A DNA stretch of 64,000 nucleotides from CAWABB01 sp963780165 (GCA_963780165.1 CAWABB010000001.1:124001-188000); one strand, 5' to 3'. Positions 16,887-26,396 are shown, counted from the stretch's first letter. A program made the numbers and translations. The notes: a model not told the origin generated them from the sequence alone.

Positions 16887-16921
16887 GTGCGTCACCTAGG
16901 TGACGCACTTGTATTATGTAA
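16887..16921. repeat. Palindromic repeat, copy 2
   Basis: The same 22-bp palindrome (16887-16908), a 2-bp spacer differing from copy 1 and the same GTATTATGTAA tail (16911-16921). Same orientation as copy 1, so the 35-bp units are direct repeats with internal dyad symmetry. It ends 28 bp before the stop codon of the PPK2 gene. Confidence 0.8.
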
Positions 16922-16949
16922 AGTATAGGCTGGGGCTGAGATCGCGTGT

Positions 16950-17852
16950 CTAGGCTTCGGTGAGGAGCGCCTGCCGGGCCTGCTCCAGGGCTTTCTTGCG
17001 CTCAGGCGAGACCGCCGGCGGCTTGAGCTTCATCTGCCGGATCGTGGTGGTGATGATATCCGCAGCAACCGCCCTGGTCACGAGTTTGTGGTCTGCCGGG
17101 AGGATATACCACGGCGCCCACTTCGTGCTGGTCGCAGAGATTGCGGCCTCATAGGCACGCATGTACTCCTTCCAGTGCTTCCGTTCGGCAACGTCCGCCT
17201 CCGAGAACTTCCAGTTCTTCTCCGGATTGTCCAGCCGCTCGAGGAACCTCTTCTTCTGCTCCCCCCTGGAGACATTCAGGAAGAACTTGATGATGACCGT
17301 CCCGTTCCTCGCGAGGTGATGCTCGAAGGCGTTGATGTCGTCGTACCGCTTCCTCCAAAACTTCCCGTTCCGCTTCCCGGGCGGGAGGCGCTGCCGCTCA
17401 AGCAGCTCGGGGTGCACTCGGACGACCAGGACCTCCTCGTAGTACGACCTGTTGAAGATCCCGATGCGCCCGCGTTCCGGAAGTGACTTCATGCATCGCC
17501 ACAGAAAATTGTGGTCGAGTTCTTCGTCTGACGGTTTCTTGAAGCTGAAGACCTGGCACCCCTGCGGGTTGACGCCCGACATGACATGCTCGATCAGGCC
17601 GTCCTTCCCGGCGGCATCCATCGCCTGGACAATAATCAGGACGGAGTACTGATCGTTGGCGTACAATAGTTCCTGCGTCTTCGCAAGCTCCTCGATATTC
17701 TCCCTGAGGATCTTCTTTGCGACGTCCTTGAGCTCGTCCTTTCCAAGCTGCTTCATCTCTTTCGTCCCGGTCCAGGCGGGGTCATGGTCCTTCAGCCGGA
17801 CAGGGGTTCCCGGCTTGACGCGGAGCAGAGCGATCGTTTCTTCCTTGATCAT
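16950..17852 (-). CDS. ppk2: Polyphosphate kinase 2 family nucleotide phosphotransferase
   Basis: 300 residues from the ATG at 17852, which has GGGAG 8 nt upstream; a GTG at 17867 would add five residues. PPK2 enzymes move phosphate between polyphosphate and nucleoside mono- or diphosphates. The Walker A-like QAMDAAGKDG, the following GVNPQGCQVFSFK lid and the Walker B region IFNRSYYEEVLVVRVHPE are intact. Single-domain length and the KFFLNVSRGEQKKRFLERL segment fit classes I/III. Which nucleotide is used cannot be decided here. It lies 22 bp from the RND operon on the same strand and may be its last gene. Confidence 0.92.
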   Translation of the reverse strand: MIKEETIALLRVKPGTPVRLKDHDPAWTGTKEMKQLGKDELKDVAKKILRENIEELAKTQELLYANDQYSVLIIVQAMDAAGKDGLIEHVMSGVNPQGCQVFSFKKPSDEELDHNFLWRCMKSLPERGRIGIFNRSYYEEVLVVRVHPELLERQRLPPGKRNGKFWRKRYDDINAFEHHLARNGTVIIKFFLNVSRGEQKKRFLERLDNPEKNWKFSEADVAERKHWKEYMRAYEAAISATSTKWAPWYILPADHKLVTRAVAADIITTTIRQMKLKPPAVSPERKKALEQARQALLTEA

Positions 17853-17874
17853 CGAGATGGCTCCCACCTATGCA

Positions 17875-19359
17875 TCACTTCTGTTCCGGACGCTCCTGCT
17901 CCGGCAGTTCCTCTTCCACCCGGGTTTCCACGGGATCCTCCGGCAACTCCGCTTTCCACGCCACCCAGTCGGTCCACCCCCCGCCGAACGCACGGTACAG
18001 CCCTACAACTGTCTGCAGGAGATTAGCCTGGGTTTGCGCAAACCCGAGTTCAGTATCGAAGAGCGACCGCTCGGCGTCCAAAACCTCCAGATAGCTCGTG
18101 ACCCCTTCGCGGTATCTCATCTGGGAGAGCCGCTCGTACGTGCGCAAGGCCGCGACCTGCATGGCCACCGCATCCTTCTCTTCCTGGGTTCGGCTCCGCG
18201 ACACCAGTGCGTCCTCGGCGTCGGCAAAGGCATTCTGCACGTTGCGAACATATTCTTGCAGTGTCTGGCGTTGAATCGCTTCCGCGGCTGACACCTGCCC
18301 GGATATCTCACCCCAGTGGAAGATCGGCTGGAGGATGCCCCCTCCGACATTCCAGATCTGGGCACCCGGGGTGAAGAGATTGGAGAGCGCCGTACTCGCC
18401 GTCCCGAACAGGCCCGTCAGAGAGATGGACGGGAAGTACAGTGATTTCGCTACGCCTATCCGCGCGTTTGCCGCCCGCAACTGTTCTTCGGCCTGGCGCA
18501 CGTCGGGTCTCTGCTCGAGCAGTTCCGAGGGGAGATTCTCGGGAACCCGGGGCATCTGGAGGCTGTCGAGTACCGAGCCTCTAGGTATCGCACCCGGATT
18601 ACGCCCGAGGAGGATGCTCAGCGCATTCTCCTGAAACACGATGGACCGCTCGAGGGCCGGGATACGTGAGCGCGCGATCCAGTACTGCGACTCGATCTGG
18701 ACCATTTCCAGCTCGGAGACGTCCCCCTGCGCGGACCGCTGCTGGAAGAGGCTGAGGGATCTCTCACGGCTGGCCAGCGTCCGGTACGCAACGTCGAGCT
18801 GCTTGTCCAGTGCGAGCAGCTGTATGTAGGAGTCGACCACCAGCCCGACAACGCTCACCGTGACCGCCCGCCGAGCCTCTTCTGCTGCAAGCAGGTCAGC
18901 CCTGGCAGCCTCAGTGGCACGCCGCACCTTCCCCCAGAGGTCGATCTCCCAGGTAGCTGAGACGCTCACATCGAATTGGTTGATCGTCGGACGATCCTCC
19001 TGACCCTGGGGTGTCAGCCGGATTCGCCCCCGCGACGCCCCTGCACCGGCGTCAATCTTCGGGAAGAAATCCGACTTCGCGACGCCGTAGAGACCCATGT
19101 ACTGTTCGACGCGGGCGGCTGCGATCCTGACATCCGCGTTGTTTTGAAGGGTCGTTTCCACCAGGGCGGTCAGGACCGTGTCCCCGAAACCTTCCCACCA
19201 TGACGTGTCGGCTGCCGTGACCGTGGACGAATCAACCATGAAACTGCTGTCCGCATACTGCCAGCCCTGGGGTGCTTCCGTCTCCGGGCGCTGGTAGTCC
19301 GGACCGACGGAGCATCCTCCAACGAGGACGGCGGCGACCACAACGATCCAGTTCTTCAT
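17875..19359 (-). CDS. RND efflux outer-membrane factor (NodT/OprM family lipoprotein)
   Basis: 494 residues. The N-terminus MKNWIVVVAAVLVGGCSVGPDYQRPE is a lipoprotein signal with the lipobox VGGC and the family hallmark CSVGPDYxRP. Two OEP repeats follow (about residues 65-265 and 280-465), each with long coiled-coil helices that build the periplasmic tunnel (for example QTLQEYVRNVQNAFADAEDAL). It would form the trimeric exit duct for the pump encoded just upstream. Its start overlaps the stop of the permease gene by 1 bp. Confidence 0.95.
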   Translation of the reverse strand: MKNWIVVVAAVLVGGCSVGPDYQRPETEAPQGWQYADSSFMVDSSTVTAADTSWWEGFGDTVLTALVETTLQNNADVRIAAARVEQYMGLYGVAKSDFFPKIDAGAGASRGRIRLTPQGQEDRPTINQFDVSVSATWEIDLWGKVRRATEAARADLLAAEEARRAVTVSVVGLVVDSYIQLLALDKQLDVAYRTLASRERSLSLFQQRSAQGDVSELEMVQIESQYWIARSRIPALERSIVFQENALSILLGRNPGAIPRGSVLDSLQMPRVPENLPSELLEQRPDVRQAEEQLRAANARIGVAKSLYFPSISLTGLFGTASTALSNLFTPGAQIWNVGGGILQPIFHWGEISGQVSAAEAIQRQTLQEYVRNVQNAFADAEDALVSRSRTQEEKDAVAMQVAALRTYERLSQMRYREGVTSYLEVLDAERSLFDTELGFAQTQANLLQTVVGLYRAFGGGWTDWVAWKAELPEDPVETRVEEELPEQERPEQK

Positions 19360-22300
19360 CAGTGGTGCCCTCCTCCCGTTGGTGCGGAGCTGGGTGCAGG
19401 CGACGCGTTCGATGGCTTCTTGCCACCCATGTATTTTTCCACCATGACGTATAGCATCGGGACAAAGAAGATAGCGAGCGAAGTGGCGACGAGCAGACCG
19501 GAGAACACGGCCAGCCCCATGACCTTCCTCGATTCCGCACCCGCCCCGGCGGCCCGAACCAGCGGAACTACACCGAGAATGAACGCGAAGGAGGTCATAA
19601 GAATAGGACGCAGTCTCAGCTTCGCCGCCTCCATTGCGGCTTCCACCGGATCAACTCCCTGCTCACGCTTCATCTTCGCAAACTCCACGATCAGAATGGC
19701 GTTCTTGGCCGCGAGCCCGATGAGCGTCACGAACCCGATCTGGGCGAACACGTTGTTGACATAGCTGTCGCTGAAGAACCGGCCAAGAAAGAGGCCGAGC
19801 ATCGCGCCGAAGACCGCGAACGGGATCCCAAGGAGCACGCTGGTCGGAAGCGACCAACTTTCATACTGGGCGGCCAGGATCAGGAAGACCAGAACGAGCG
19901 CGAACACGAATACGATCGCCCCCTGCCCGGCGGACTTGACTTCCTGGTACGACATATTGGACCAGTCATATGACCACCCCGTGGGAAGGGTCTCTGCGGC
20001 AACCTCCTTCAAGGCCTCCAGCGCCTGGGCGGAGCTGAACCCCTGAGCCGGCGTGCCTGTGATTTCCGCCGATCGGGCAAGGTTAAACCGGTTTGTGTAG
20101 TCGGGTCCGACGACCGGACTCGTCGACACCAACGAGTTCAGCGGGACCATGGATCCAGTAGAATTCCTGACATAGAATTGCCCCAGATCCCAGGCCTCGT
20201 CGCGGTATTCCCCCTCCGCCGAGAGGTAGACCTTGTAGACCCGGCCGAAGCGGTTGAAGTCGTTGATGTAGTTGGCTCCGAGGAGGGAACCGAGCGTGGT
20301 GTTCAGGTCGGCGAGCGAGACTCCCTGCTTGAGCGCCTTGTCCCTATCGATGTTGGCGAACACCTGGGGGACGCTCGCCCTGTACACCGAGGCGACTCTT
20401 CCGATCTCGGGTCGCTGCCGCGCCGCAGCAATGAATCGCTCCGTCTGGACGGCAAGTTCCTGTGGGGTGTTTCCGCTCCGGTCCTGGAGCATGAACGTGA
20501 ACCCGGCGCCGGTCCCGAGGCCCGGGATCGCAGGAGGCCCGAAGGCAGCCACGACTGCTTCAGGGATTTCCGCGGCGAACCGTTGATTCAGACTCCTCAC
20601 GACCGCGAATGCATGCTCGCCTGCGTCGGTACGTTCCTCCCACGACTTCATTGACACGAAGAAGAAGCCGACATTCGGGGTGGCGACACCGCTGAGGAGG
20701 CTGTATCCGGCGATCGTAACCGCATCCTCGATACCGGGCGTGCTTCCGAGGATCGATTCGACCTTCCGGCACACCTCGTCCGTACGCTGGAGAGAGCTCG
20801 CGTCGGGCAGCATCACGTTCACAAGAAAGTACCCGTTGTCTTCTTCCGGGACGAAACCGCCAGGCACGCTCCCGAACAACAGGACCGTCACCACGAGGAC
20901 CACGCCAATCATCGCGAGGCTTCTGAACATCTTTCGGATGACGATACTGGTCAAGCTGAGGTATCCGCCGGTGAACTTATCGAAGACCTTGTTGAACCAG
21001 CGGTAGAACGGCTCCAGGAGTGACTTCTTCCCGCCTTTAGGCTTTAGCAGCAATGCCGCCAGGGCGGGGCTGAGTGTCAGCGCGTTCATCGCCGAAAACA
21101 GAACGGAGATCGCGATGGTCATCGCAAACTGCTGATAGAGCCTCCCCGTAATGCCGCCCAGAAACGCGACCGGGACAAACACGGCCGCCAGTATCAGCGC
21201 GATGGCCACGACGGGCCCCGACACTTCCTCCATCGCCTTCAGGGTTGCGTCCCTCGGCGAGAGCCCCTGCTCGATGTGGTGCATGACCGCCTCGACAACC
21301 ACGATGGCGTCGTCCACCACGATCCCGATAGCGAGCACCATTCCCAGAAGCGAGAGGGTGTTGATGGTGAAGCCGAGGAGCGGGAAAATGATGAACGTCG
21401 CGACCAGTGACACGGGGACCGTCACAAGAGGAATCAGCGTCGCGCGCCAGTTCTGAAGGAACAAGAACACAACCAGAATGACCAGCAGGATCGCTTCAAA
21501 CAACGTACTGATGATTTCGCTGATACCCTCTTCGATTGCAAGGGTCGTGTCCAGCGAAATCTTGTAAACAACGTCCGGCGGGAAGTTCGAAGCCAGCATT
21601 TCCATCTGCTTCTTGACTGTTGTCGCAACCTCGATCGCGTTCGAGCCTGGCAGCTGGTACAGGGCGACGACAGCGGCGGGCTTTCCGTTGTTCCGGCCGA
21701 TCTGATTGTACAGCAGGGTCCCCAGCTCGATCCGTGCCACATCGCGGAGGCGGACCTGGGATCCATCAGGGTTCGTCCTGACTACAATGCGTCCGAATTC
21801 CTCCTCGTTGAGCAGTCGGCCCTGCGTCCGCACGGTGTATGTGAAGTCGGTGCCCTGGGGAGCGGGCGGGCCGCCAATCTGTCCTGCTGGCGCCACGACG
21901 TTCTGGTCCTGAACGGCTTTGACGAGATCCGGAACGGTCAGACCCAGTTTCGCGAGCACGTCGGGCTTGACCCAAATGCGCATCGCATAGTCGCTGCCGC
22001 CGAAGAGCGTAATGTCGCCAACGCCGCGCGTCCTTTTGAGCTCGTCGTTGATGTTGATGGCCGCGTAGTTGCTCAGGAAGTTGTTGTCGTAGGTTCCGTT
22101 AGGCGACGTGAGCGTCACCACCATAAGCGGAAACGCGAGCGATTTCTTGACGTTCACGCCGTAGGTCTTCACCGAGGCCGGCAGGGACGCCGTCGCCTGG
22201 GAAACGCGGTTCTGGGCGAGGACGTTGGACATGTCCAGGTCCGAACCGACCTCAAACGAGACCTGGAGGGTCATTGTGCCGTCACCACCGTTGATCGACT

Positions 22301-22535
22301 TCATGTAGATCATGTTCTCGACGCCGTTGACCTGTTGCTCAATCGGCGTGGCCACAGACTGCTCGACGTCGACAGCAGAAGCGCCGACATACGTCGTCGT
22401 CACGTTGATCATCGGCGGGACGATTTCGGGGAACTGGGCGATCGGCAGGCCCTGCATGACCACGAACCCGACAAGGACCAGCACGATCGACATCACCATT
22501 GCCACAATCGGCCGGTTGACAAAGAAACGAGCCAT
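19359..22535 (-). CDS. RND multidrug efflux permease (HAE1/AcrB family)
   Basis: 1058 residues, full length for the family. A proton-driven inner-membrane pump with 12 membrane helices and two large periplasmic loops. N-terminal MARFFVNRPIVAMVMSIVLV, the TM4 Asp pair in GIVVDDAIVVVEAV and the TM10 Lys in IGLAAKNAILIVEFAKMK form the proton relay. Similarity is to hydrophobe/amphiphile exporters, not to heavy-metal RND pumps. It is co-transcribed with the adaptor (3 bp upstream) and the outer-membrane factor. Substrates are unknown, and no local regulator gene is present. Confidence 0.97.
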   Translation of the reverse strand: MARFFVNRPIVAMVMSIVLVLVGFVVMQGLPIAQFPEIVPPMINVTTTYVGASAVDVEQSVATPIEQQVNGVENMIYMKSINGGDGTMTLQVSFEVGSDLDMSNVLAQNRVSQATASLPASVKTYGVNVKKSLAFPLMVVTLTSPNGTYDNNFLSNYAAININDELKRTRGVGDITLFGGSDYAMRIWVKPDVLAKLGLTVPDLVKAVQDQNVVAPAGQIGGPPAPQGTDFTYTVRTQGRLLNEEEFGRIVVRTNPDGSQVRLRDVARIELGTLLYNQIGRNNGKPAAVVALYQLPGSNAIEVATTVKKQMEMLASNFPPDVVYKISLDTTLAIEEGISEIISTLFEAILLVILVVFLFLQNWRATLIPLVTVPVSLVATFIIFPLLGFTINTLSLLGMVLAIGIVVDDAIVVVEAVMHHIEQGLSPRDATLKAMEEVSGPVVAIALILAAVFVPVAFLGGITGRLYQQFAMTIAISVLFSAMNALTLSPALAALLLKPKGGKKSLLEPFYRWFNKVFDKFTGGYLSLTSIVIRKMFRSLAMIGVVLVVTVLLFGSVPGGFVPEEDNGYFLVNVMLPDASSLQRTDEVCRKVESILGSTPGIEDAVTIAGYSLLSGVATPNVGFFFVSMKSWEERTDAGEHAFAVVRSLNQRFAAEIPEAVVAAFGPPAIPGLGTGAGFTFMLQDRSGNTPQELAVQTERFIAAARQRPEIGRVASVYRASVPQVFANIDRDKALKQGVSLADLNTTLGSLLGANYINDFNRFGRVYKVYLSAEGEYRDEAWDLGQFYVRNSTGSMVPLNSLVSTSPVVGPDYTNRFNLARSAEITGTPAQGFSSAQALEALKEVAAETLPTGWSYDWSNMSYQEVKSAGQGAIVFVFALVLVFLILAAQYESWSLPTSVLLGIPFAVFGAMLGLFLGRFFSDSYVNNVFAQIGFVTLIGLAAKNAILIVEFAKMKREQGVDPVEAAMEAAKLRLRPILMTSFAFILGVVPLVRAAGAGAESRKVMGLAVFSGLLVATSLAIFFVPMLYVMVEKYMGGKKPSNASPAPSSAPTGGGHH

Positions 22536-22538
22536 AGC

Positions 22539-23723
22539 TCAGCGCCCTCCGGCCGGCGCAGGCGCCGGAACCAGTGAGTCGGCAGGGATCATTACCGGAT
22601 CAACAATCATTTCCGGTCGGACGCGTTGGGTCCCTTCGACGATGACCTTCTCACCCTCCGATACGCCTTCGAACACCACCCTGAACCCGTCGACCACGGG
22701 GCCTGCGTTGAGCCTCCTGAACTGCGCTTTGTTCTCTGGACCGACCACATAGACCGTGGGCTGCCCTTGAATTTCCATGATCGCCCGGGCCGGGACCACG
22801 ACCACATCATTCATCTGGTCAAAGATGGCCCGAACACGCGCGAACTGCCCGGGACGAAGGACCTTCCCTGAGTTTAAGAATGCCGCCTCAAGCCGGAGCG
22901 TGCCTGTCGCGGGATCAACGTTGCGCTCGATGTACAGGGCCCTCCCCTTGTTCGGGAAAACAGAGCCGTCGGCGAGGACCAATTCGAAATCGGTGCCGGG
23001 CTCTTTGACGCCTGCCGCCTGCCGCTCCTTGTACCGGCGGAAGAAGTCCAGATATTCCTGCTCGGAGATGGAGAACTTGACCCGGATGGTGTCAACCCTG
23101 GAGATTGTATTCAGAATAATCACATTGGGTGCCCGTCCGACGAAGTCGCCGATGCGGGCCGAAGAGATCCCGATCAAGCCCGAGATCGGCGCGCGCACGG
23201 TGGCGTATCCGAGATTGATCTGCGCGACGTTCAACTCCGCCTGTGCGGCTTCCAGCTCGCTCTGCCGGGCCCCGTAATCCGCCTCCGCACGCTCGAGATC
23301 TCGCTTGCTGACCGCACCGGCCTCCGCAAGCGGGCGATACCGATCGACGTCCGACTTGGATTGAACCAGCATGGTCCTCACCTGCGCCACCCTCGCCTTT
23401 CCTTCAGCAACCGCCTGCAGCAGCTCGCTCTGATCGATCGTATACAGAAGGGCCCCCTCCTTCACCTCCGTCCCTTCGCTGAAATGAATCCCCTGGAGCC
23501 AGCCGGCAACCCTCGCTCGGAGCTCGATGTCCACGATTCCATACGTCTGGCCAACCCATTCCCGGTAGACCGGAAGATCCTTCTTGACGGCCTCGGCGAC
23601 TCTGACTTGCAGAGGTGGTGGCGGCGGCGCCTCCTGCTTGGAGCAGCCCGAGATCATCATGAGGGTGCAGGTCAGAGCGGCGGCAAACGCTGCAGCGCGA
23701 AATGTGCGAACGGGTGGGTACAC
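22539..23723 (-). CDS. RND efflux periplasmic adaptor (AcrA/MexA family lipoprotein)
   Basis: 394 residues from a GTG with GGAGG 7 nt upstream. The lipobox ISGC (about residues 24-27) predicts lipid anchoring at Cys27. Domain order is membrane-proximal, lipoyl (VAGWLQGIHFSEGTEVKEG), alpha-helical hairpin (about 100-165), second lipoyl half (YATVRAPISGLIGI), then beta-barrel. It bridges the permease and the outer-membrane factor. It is the first gene of the operon, with a good promoter about 125 nt upstream. Confidence 0.95.
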   Translation of the reverse strand: MYPPVRTFRAAAFAAALTCTLMMISGCSKQEAPPPPPLQVRVAEAVKKDLPVYREWVGQTYGIVDIELRARVAGWLQGIHFSEGTEVKEGALLYTIDQSELLQAVAEGKARVAQVRTMLVQSKSDVDRYRPLAEAGAVSKRDLERAEADYGARQSELEAAQAELNVAQINLGYATVRAPISGLIGISSARIGDFVGRAPNVIILNTISRVDTIRVKFSISEQEYLDFFRRYKERQAAGVKEPGTDFELVLADGSVFPNKGRALYIERNVDPATGTLRLEAAFLNSGKVLRPGQFARVRAIFDQMNDVVVVPARAIMEIQGQPTVYVVGPENKAQFRRLNAGPVVDGFRVVFEGVSEGEKVIVEGTQRVRPEMIVDPVMIPADSLVPAPAPAGGR

Positions 23724-23846
23724 GAGACAACCTCCTATTGAAGGCAGAACCAGTAGGAAAGCAGGACAGCGAGGCTGGGCACCGGTTCAAATAAGGTCTG
23801 AGGAGTGATCACCGCCTTCGCCGCCCGGCCTGACTGTGGCACGCGG

Positions 23847-23875
23847 AATATACTTACAATCGATATCCATTTCAA
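23847..23875 (-). promoter_or_regulatory. Putative promoter of the RND efflux operon
   Basis: On the minus strand, TTGAAA (23870-23875) and TATATT (23847-23852) are separated by 17 bp. The inferred leader is about 115 nt. An imperfect dyad (GGAATAT...ATATCC, 23845-23868) overlaps the spacer and could be an operator, but no cognate regulator is nearby. Confidence 0.5.
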
Positions 23876-23914
23876 CAGCGTGCACCGCTCCCCGCAGCTT
23901 CTTCGCACGGCCGG

Positions 23915-23943
23915 TTGCTTCTTCGCGCGCCACATTGTATGAT
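23915..23943 (+). promoter_or_regulatory. Putative promoter of the GH97 gene
   Basis: TTGCTT (23915-23920), 17-bp spacer, TATGAT (23938-23943). The start codon at 24000 is about 57 nt downstream. It lies back to back with the RND operon promoter in a 276-bp divergent region. Confidence 0.45.
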
Positions 23944-23999
23944 AGCTGAGAGGTCGTTTTTTCCTTCTTCTTTTACCGATTTCTTTCTTCCGTCCCCCC

Positions 24000-26396
24000 A
24001 TGGATATTACTGCCCAGGCGCGCATTCTCACCCTCGCCCTTTTCCTCGGTCTGCAGGCAGCCCCGTCAGCATCCGAAGTCCTGCAGGCGCGCGAAACGGC
24101 ATCGGTCTCCTCCCCCGACGGCAAGCTGCAGGTCACACTGTACGTGGCTCCGGTGCTCTCTTACACCGTCAGATACGCAGGAGAAAACCTGATTCTGACC
24201 TCACCCCTGGGTCTCGAGTTCGCAGATCAGCCGCCCCTGGGTCCGAACCTGACGATCCGCCAGAAGGAGACAATGGGAATCGAGGACACCTATGCTCCGG
24301 AGTGGGGGCCTCAGAAGAAAGTCGACGACCGGGGGAATGAACTGACGGTGACGCTCGCAGAATCCTCGGTGCCGGGGCGATCCTTCCGTCTCATCGTGAG
24401 GGCGTACAACAACGGAGTTGCATTTCGATACGTGCTCCCCCGTCAGGCGGCGATGGAATCATTCACCATCACGAGAGAGCTGACCGGTTTTCGTCCTGAC
24501 GGGAACCCGCGCTGCTGGGCTGCAGACTTTGAGAGCTTTCACTCGCATCAGGAAGCTTCGTACCCCTCAAGGAAATGGGAGGAGATGGTCGCGGGCCCGA
24601 CCTGGGGCGTCCCTGTGGTCATGCAATTGGACGACTCTGTTTTCGCGGCGATCACGGAAGCGCATCTGCAGAACTGGGCGGGAATGTACCTTGGGATCGA
24701 CAGGTCACGCCTCGGCCGGCTCATGTATTCGAGCCCCCCTCTCGGCGCCGGCGATCCGTCACTTCCGATCGATGTCAACGTCGAAGGCATGGCAACGCTG
24801 CATCTCCTGACCGAGCCGGTCTCCACCCTCTGGTGTGAGAACACACTCTGGGCGGATGCACGGCTCCAGTGGAAGAGCGGATCACCAACCCACCTGAGCG
24901 AGCTGAAGCCACTGTCGTTCATCCAGCCGGTCGAGAAGAACAGGCGCACCGACAAGGCCCCGCTGCGCCTCGGCGAGAAAAGCTTCGAACGCGGGCTGGC
25001 CACGGTCGCGCGAAACCTGGTCGGGTTCAGGCTCGACAAGAAATACGTGCGCTTCCAGGCCGAGATCGGTGTTGACACCGGACAGAGCGGAACGCACCGG
25101 GCCCGGTTCGAAGTGTACGCCTCGTCGGCTGTGGACTCGGGATTCCACGGACTTGTAGCGACGCTCTCTCCGCTCCCGGGCACAGGCGGAAGGGAGATGG
25201 TCCGGGCGACCACCCCCCACCAGAGCCCGTGGCGCGTGATCCTCGTCGGGAAGACTCCGGGGAGCCTGATCGAGTCCACGCTCATCGAGTCGCTTAACCC
25301 TCCCCCCGCGTTCGAGGACCGCTCGTGGATACGACCCGGCATCGTCATGTGGGATCACTGGTGGAGCGGCGACACAAAGCTGGACATGGAGACGATCACG
25401 AGCTTCATCGCCTTCGCCGGCGAGCACCGTCTCCCCTATCACCTCATCGACATCGGATGGTACGGCGATTTCGACCGCCCTGCGGCCGATGTCACGTCGG
25501 CGATCCCGGCGCTGGACATGGCCGAGATCCGGCGATTCGCCGCAGAGAAGAACGTGAAGCTGTGGCTCTGGGTGCACTGGTCCGATCTCGACAGGAAGCT
25601 CGAAGAGGCGTTCGCGCTGTACGAATCGTGGGGAATCGCCGGCGTGAAAGTGGATTACATGCAGCGGGACGATCAGGAGATGGTGCAGTGGTATGAACGC
25701 GTGGTACGGACGGCCGCCGTTCACCGGCTCATGGTCGACTTTCACGGCGCCTACAAGGGCACCGGCGAGCAGCGCATATGGCCCAACCTGATGACGAGAG
25801 AAGGAGTGCTGGGAAACGAGTGGAACAAATGGTCCAGGGAGGCCACGCCCGCGCACAACGTGACGATCCCGTTCACGCGCATGCTCACGGGTCCGATGGA
25901 TTACACCCCCCTCGGGTTCCTGAACAAGACCGAGAAGGACTTCGTCCCGGCGTCTCCCACCCAGGTCCAGACCACGCGCGCCCACCAGCTCGCGATGCTG
26001 ATCGTGTACGAAACTCCGATCATCTGCATCTGCGACCTGCCCGAGCATTACAGGGGGCAGCCAGGATTCGACTTCGTCCCCGGGTTGCCGGCAACCTGGG
26101 ACGAGAGCAGGGTCATCAGCGGAGAGATCGGCGACCATGTCGCCATTGCGAGGAGGTCGGGACGCTCGTGGTACGTCGGCGTGATGAACGGAGCGGGGAA
26201 GAGAACGGTTACAGTTCCGCTGGATTTCCTCGGCGGCGGGACTTACGCGATGACACTGATCGCCGACGCCCCGGATGCGGCAACGAACCCCGAGCGCGTG
26301 GCGGAGTCGTCCGAAGAGGTCCGTTCGGACGAGAGCTACAGATTTACCCTCGCGCCCGGCGGCGGGGCCGTCGCACGGTTCGATCCTTCGCCCTAG
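24000..26396 (+). CDS. GH97-family glycosidase with an inserted NPCBM-type domain
   Basis: 798 residues, exported (signal peptide about residues 1-25). GH97 enzymes are alpha-glucosidases or alpha-galactosidases of the Bacteroidetes periplasm. Residues about 30-285 are the GH97 N-terminal beta-sandwich (SPDGKLQVTLYV...LSYTVRYAGENLI). About 290-400 resembles an NPCBM domain (SFERGLATVARN), which lengthens the protein beyond the usual ~650-700. The barrel (about 440-690) has VKVDYMQRDDQ (D552) and TRMLTGPMDYTP. An Asp at this place marks the retaining, alpha-galactosidase-like subgroup, where inverting SusB-type enzymes lack it. Its 3' end overlaps argH on the other strand by 53 bp. Confidence 0.88.
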   Translation: MDITAQARILTLALFLGLQAAPSASEVLQARETASVSSPDGKLQVTLYVAPVLSYTVRYAGENLILTSPLGLEFADQPPLGPNLTIRQKETMGIEDTYAPEWGPQKKVDDRGNELTVTLAESSVPGRSFRLIVRAYNNGVAFRYVLPRQAAMESFTITRELTGFRPDGNPRCWAADFESFHSHQEASYPSRKWEEMVAGPTWGVPVVMQLDDSVFAAITEAHLQNWAGMYLGIDRSRLGRLMYSSPPLGAGDPSLPIDVNVEGMATLHLLTEPVSTLWCENTLWADARLQWKSGSPTHLSELKPLSFIQPVEKNRRTDKAPLRLGEKSFERGLATVARNLVGFRLDKKYVRFQAEIGVDTGQSGTHRARFEVYASSAVDSGFHGLVATLSPLPGTGGREMVRATTPHQSPWRVILVGKTPGSLIESTLIESLNPPPAFEDRSWIRPGIVMWDHWWSGDTKLDMETITSFIAFAGEHRLPYHLIDIGWYGDFDRPAADVTSAIPALDMAEIRRFAAEKNVKLWLWVHWSDLDRKLEEAFALYESWGIAGVKVDYMQRDDQEMVQWYERVVRTAAVHRLMVDFHGAYKGTGEQRIWPNLMTREGVLGNEWNKWSREATPAHNVTIPFTRMLTGPMDYTPLGFLNKTEKDFVPASPTQVQTTRAHQLAMLIVYETPIICICDLPEHYRGQPGFDFVPGLPATWDESRVISGEIGDHVAIARRSGRSWYVGVMNGAGKRTVTVPLDFLGGGTYAMTLIADAPDAATNPERVAESSEEVRSDESYRFTLAPGGGAVARFDPSP

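Noticed and set aside
16799..16921. Xer/dif recombination sites at the GTATTATGTAA tails
   Set aside because: Only one half resembles a XerD arm. The paired arm and 6-8 bp core of a dif site are missing, and the adjacent sequence is a palindrome instead.
16754..16921. CRISPR array
   Set aside because: Only two repeat units 112 bp apart, the repeat is a perfect loopless palindrome and no cas genes are present.
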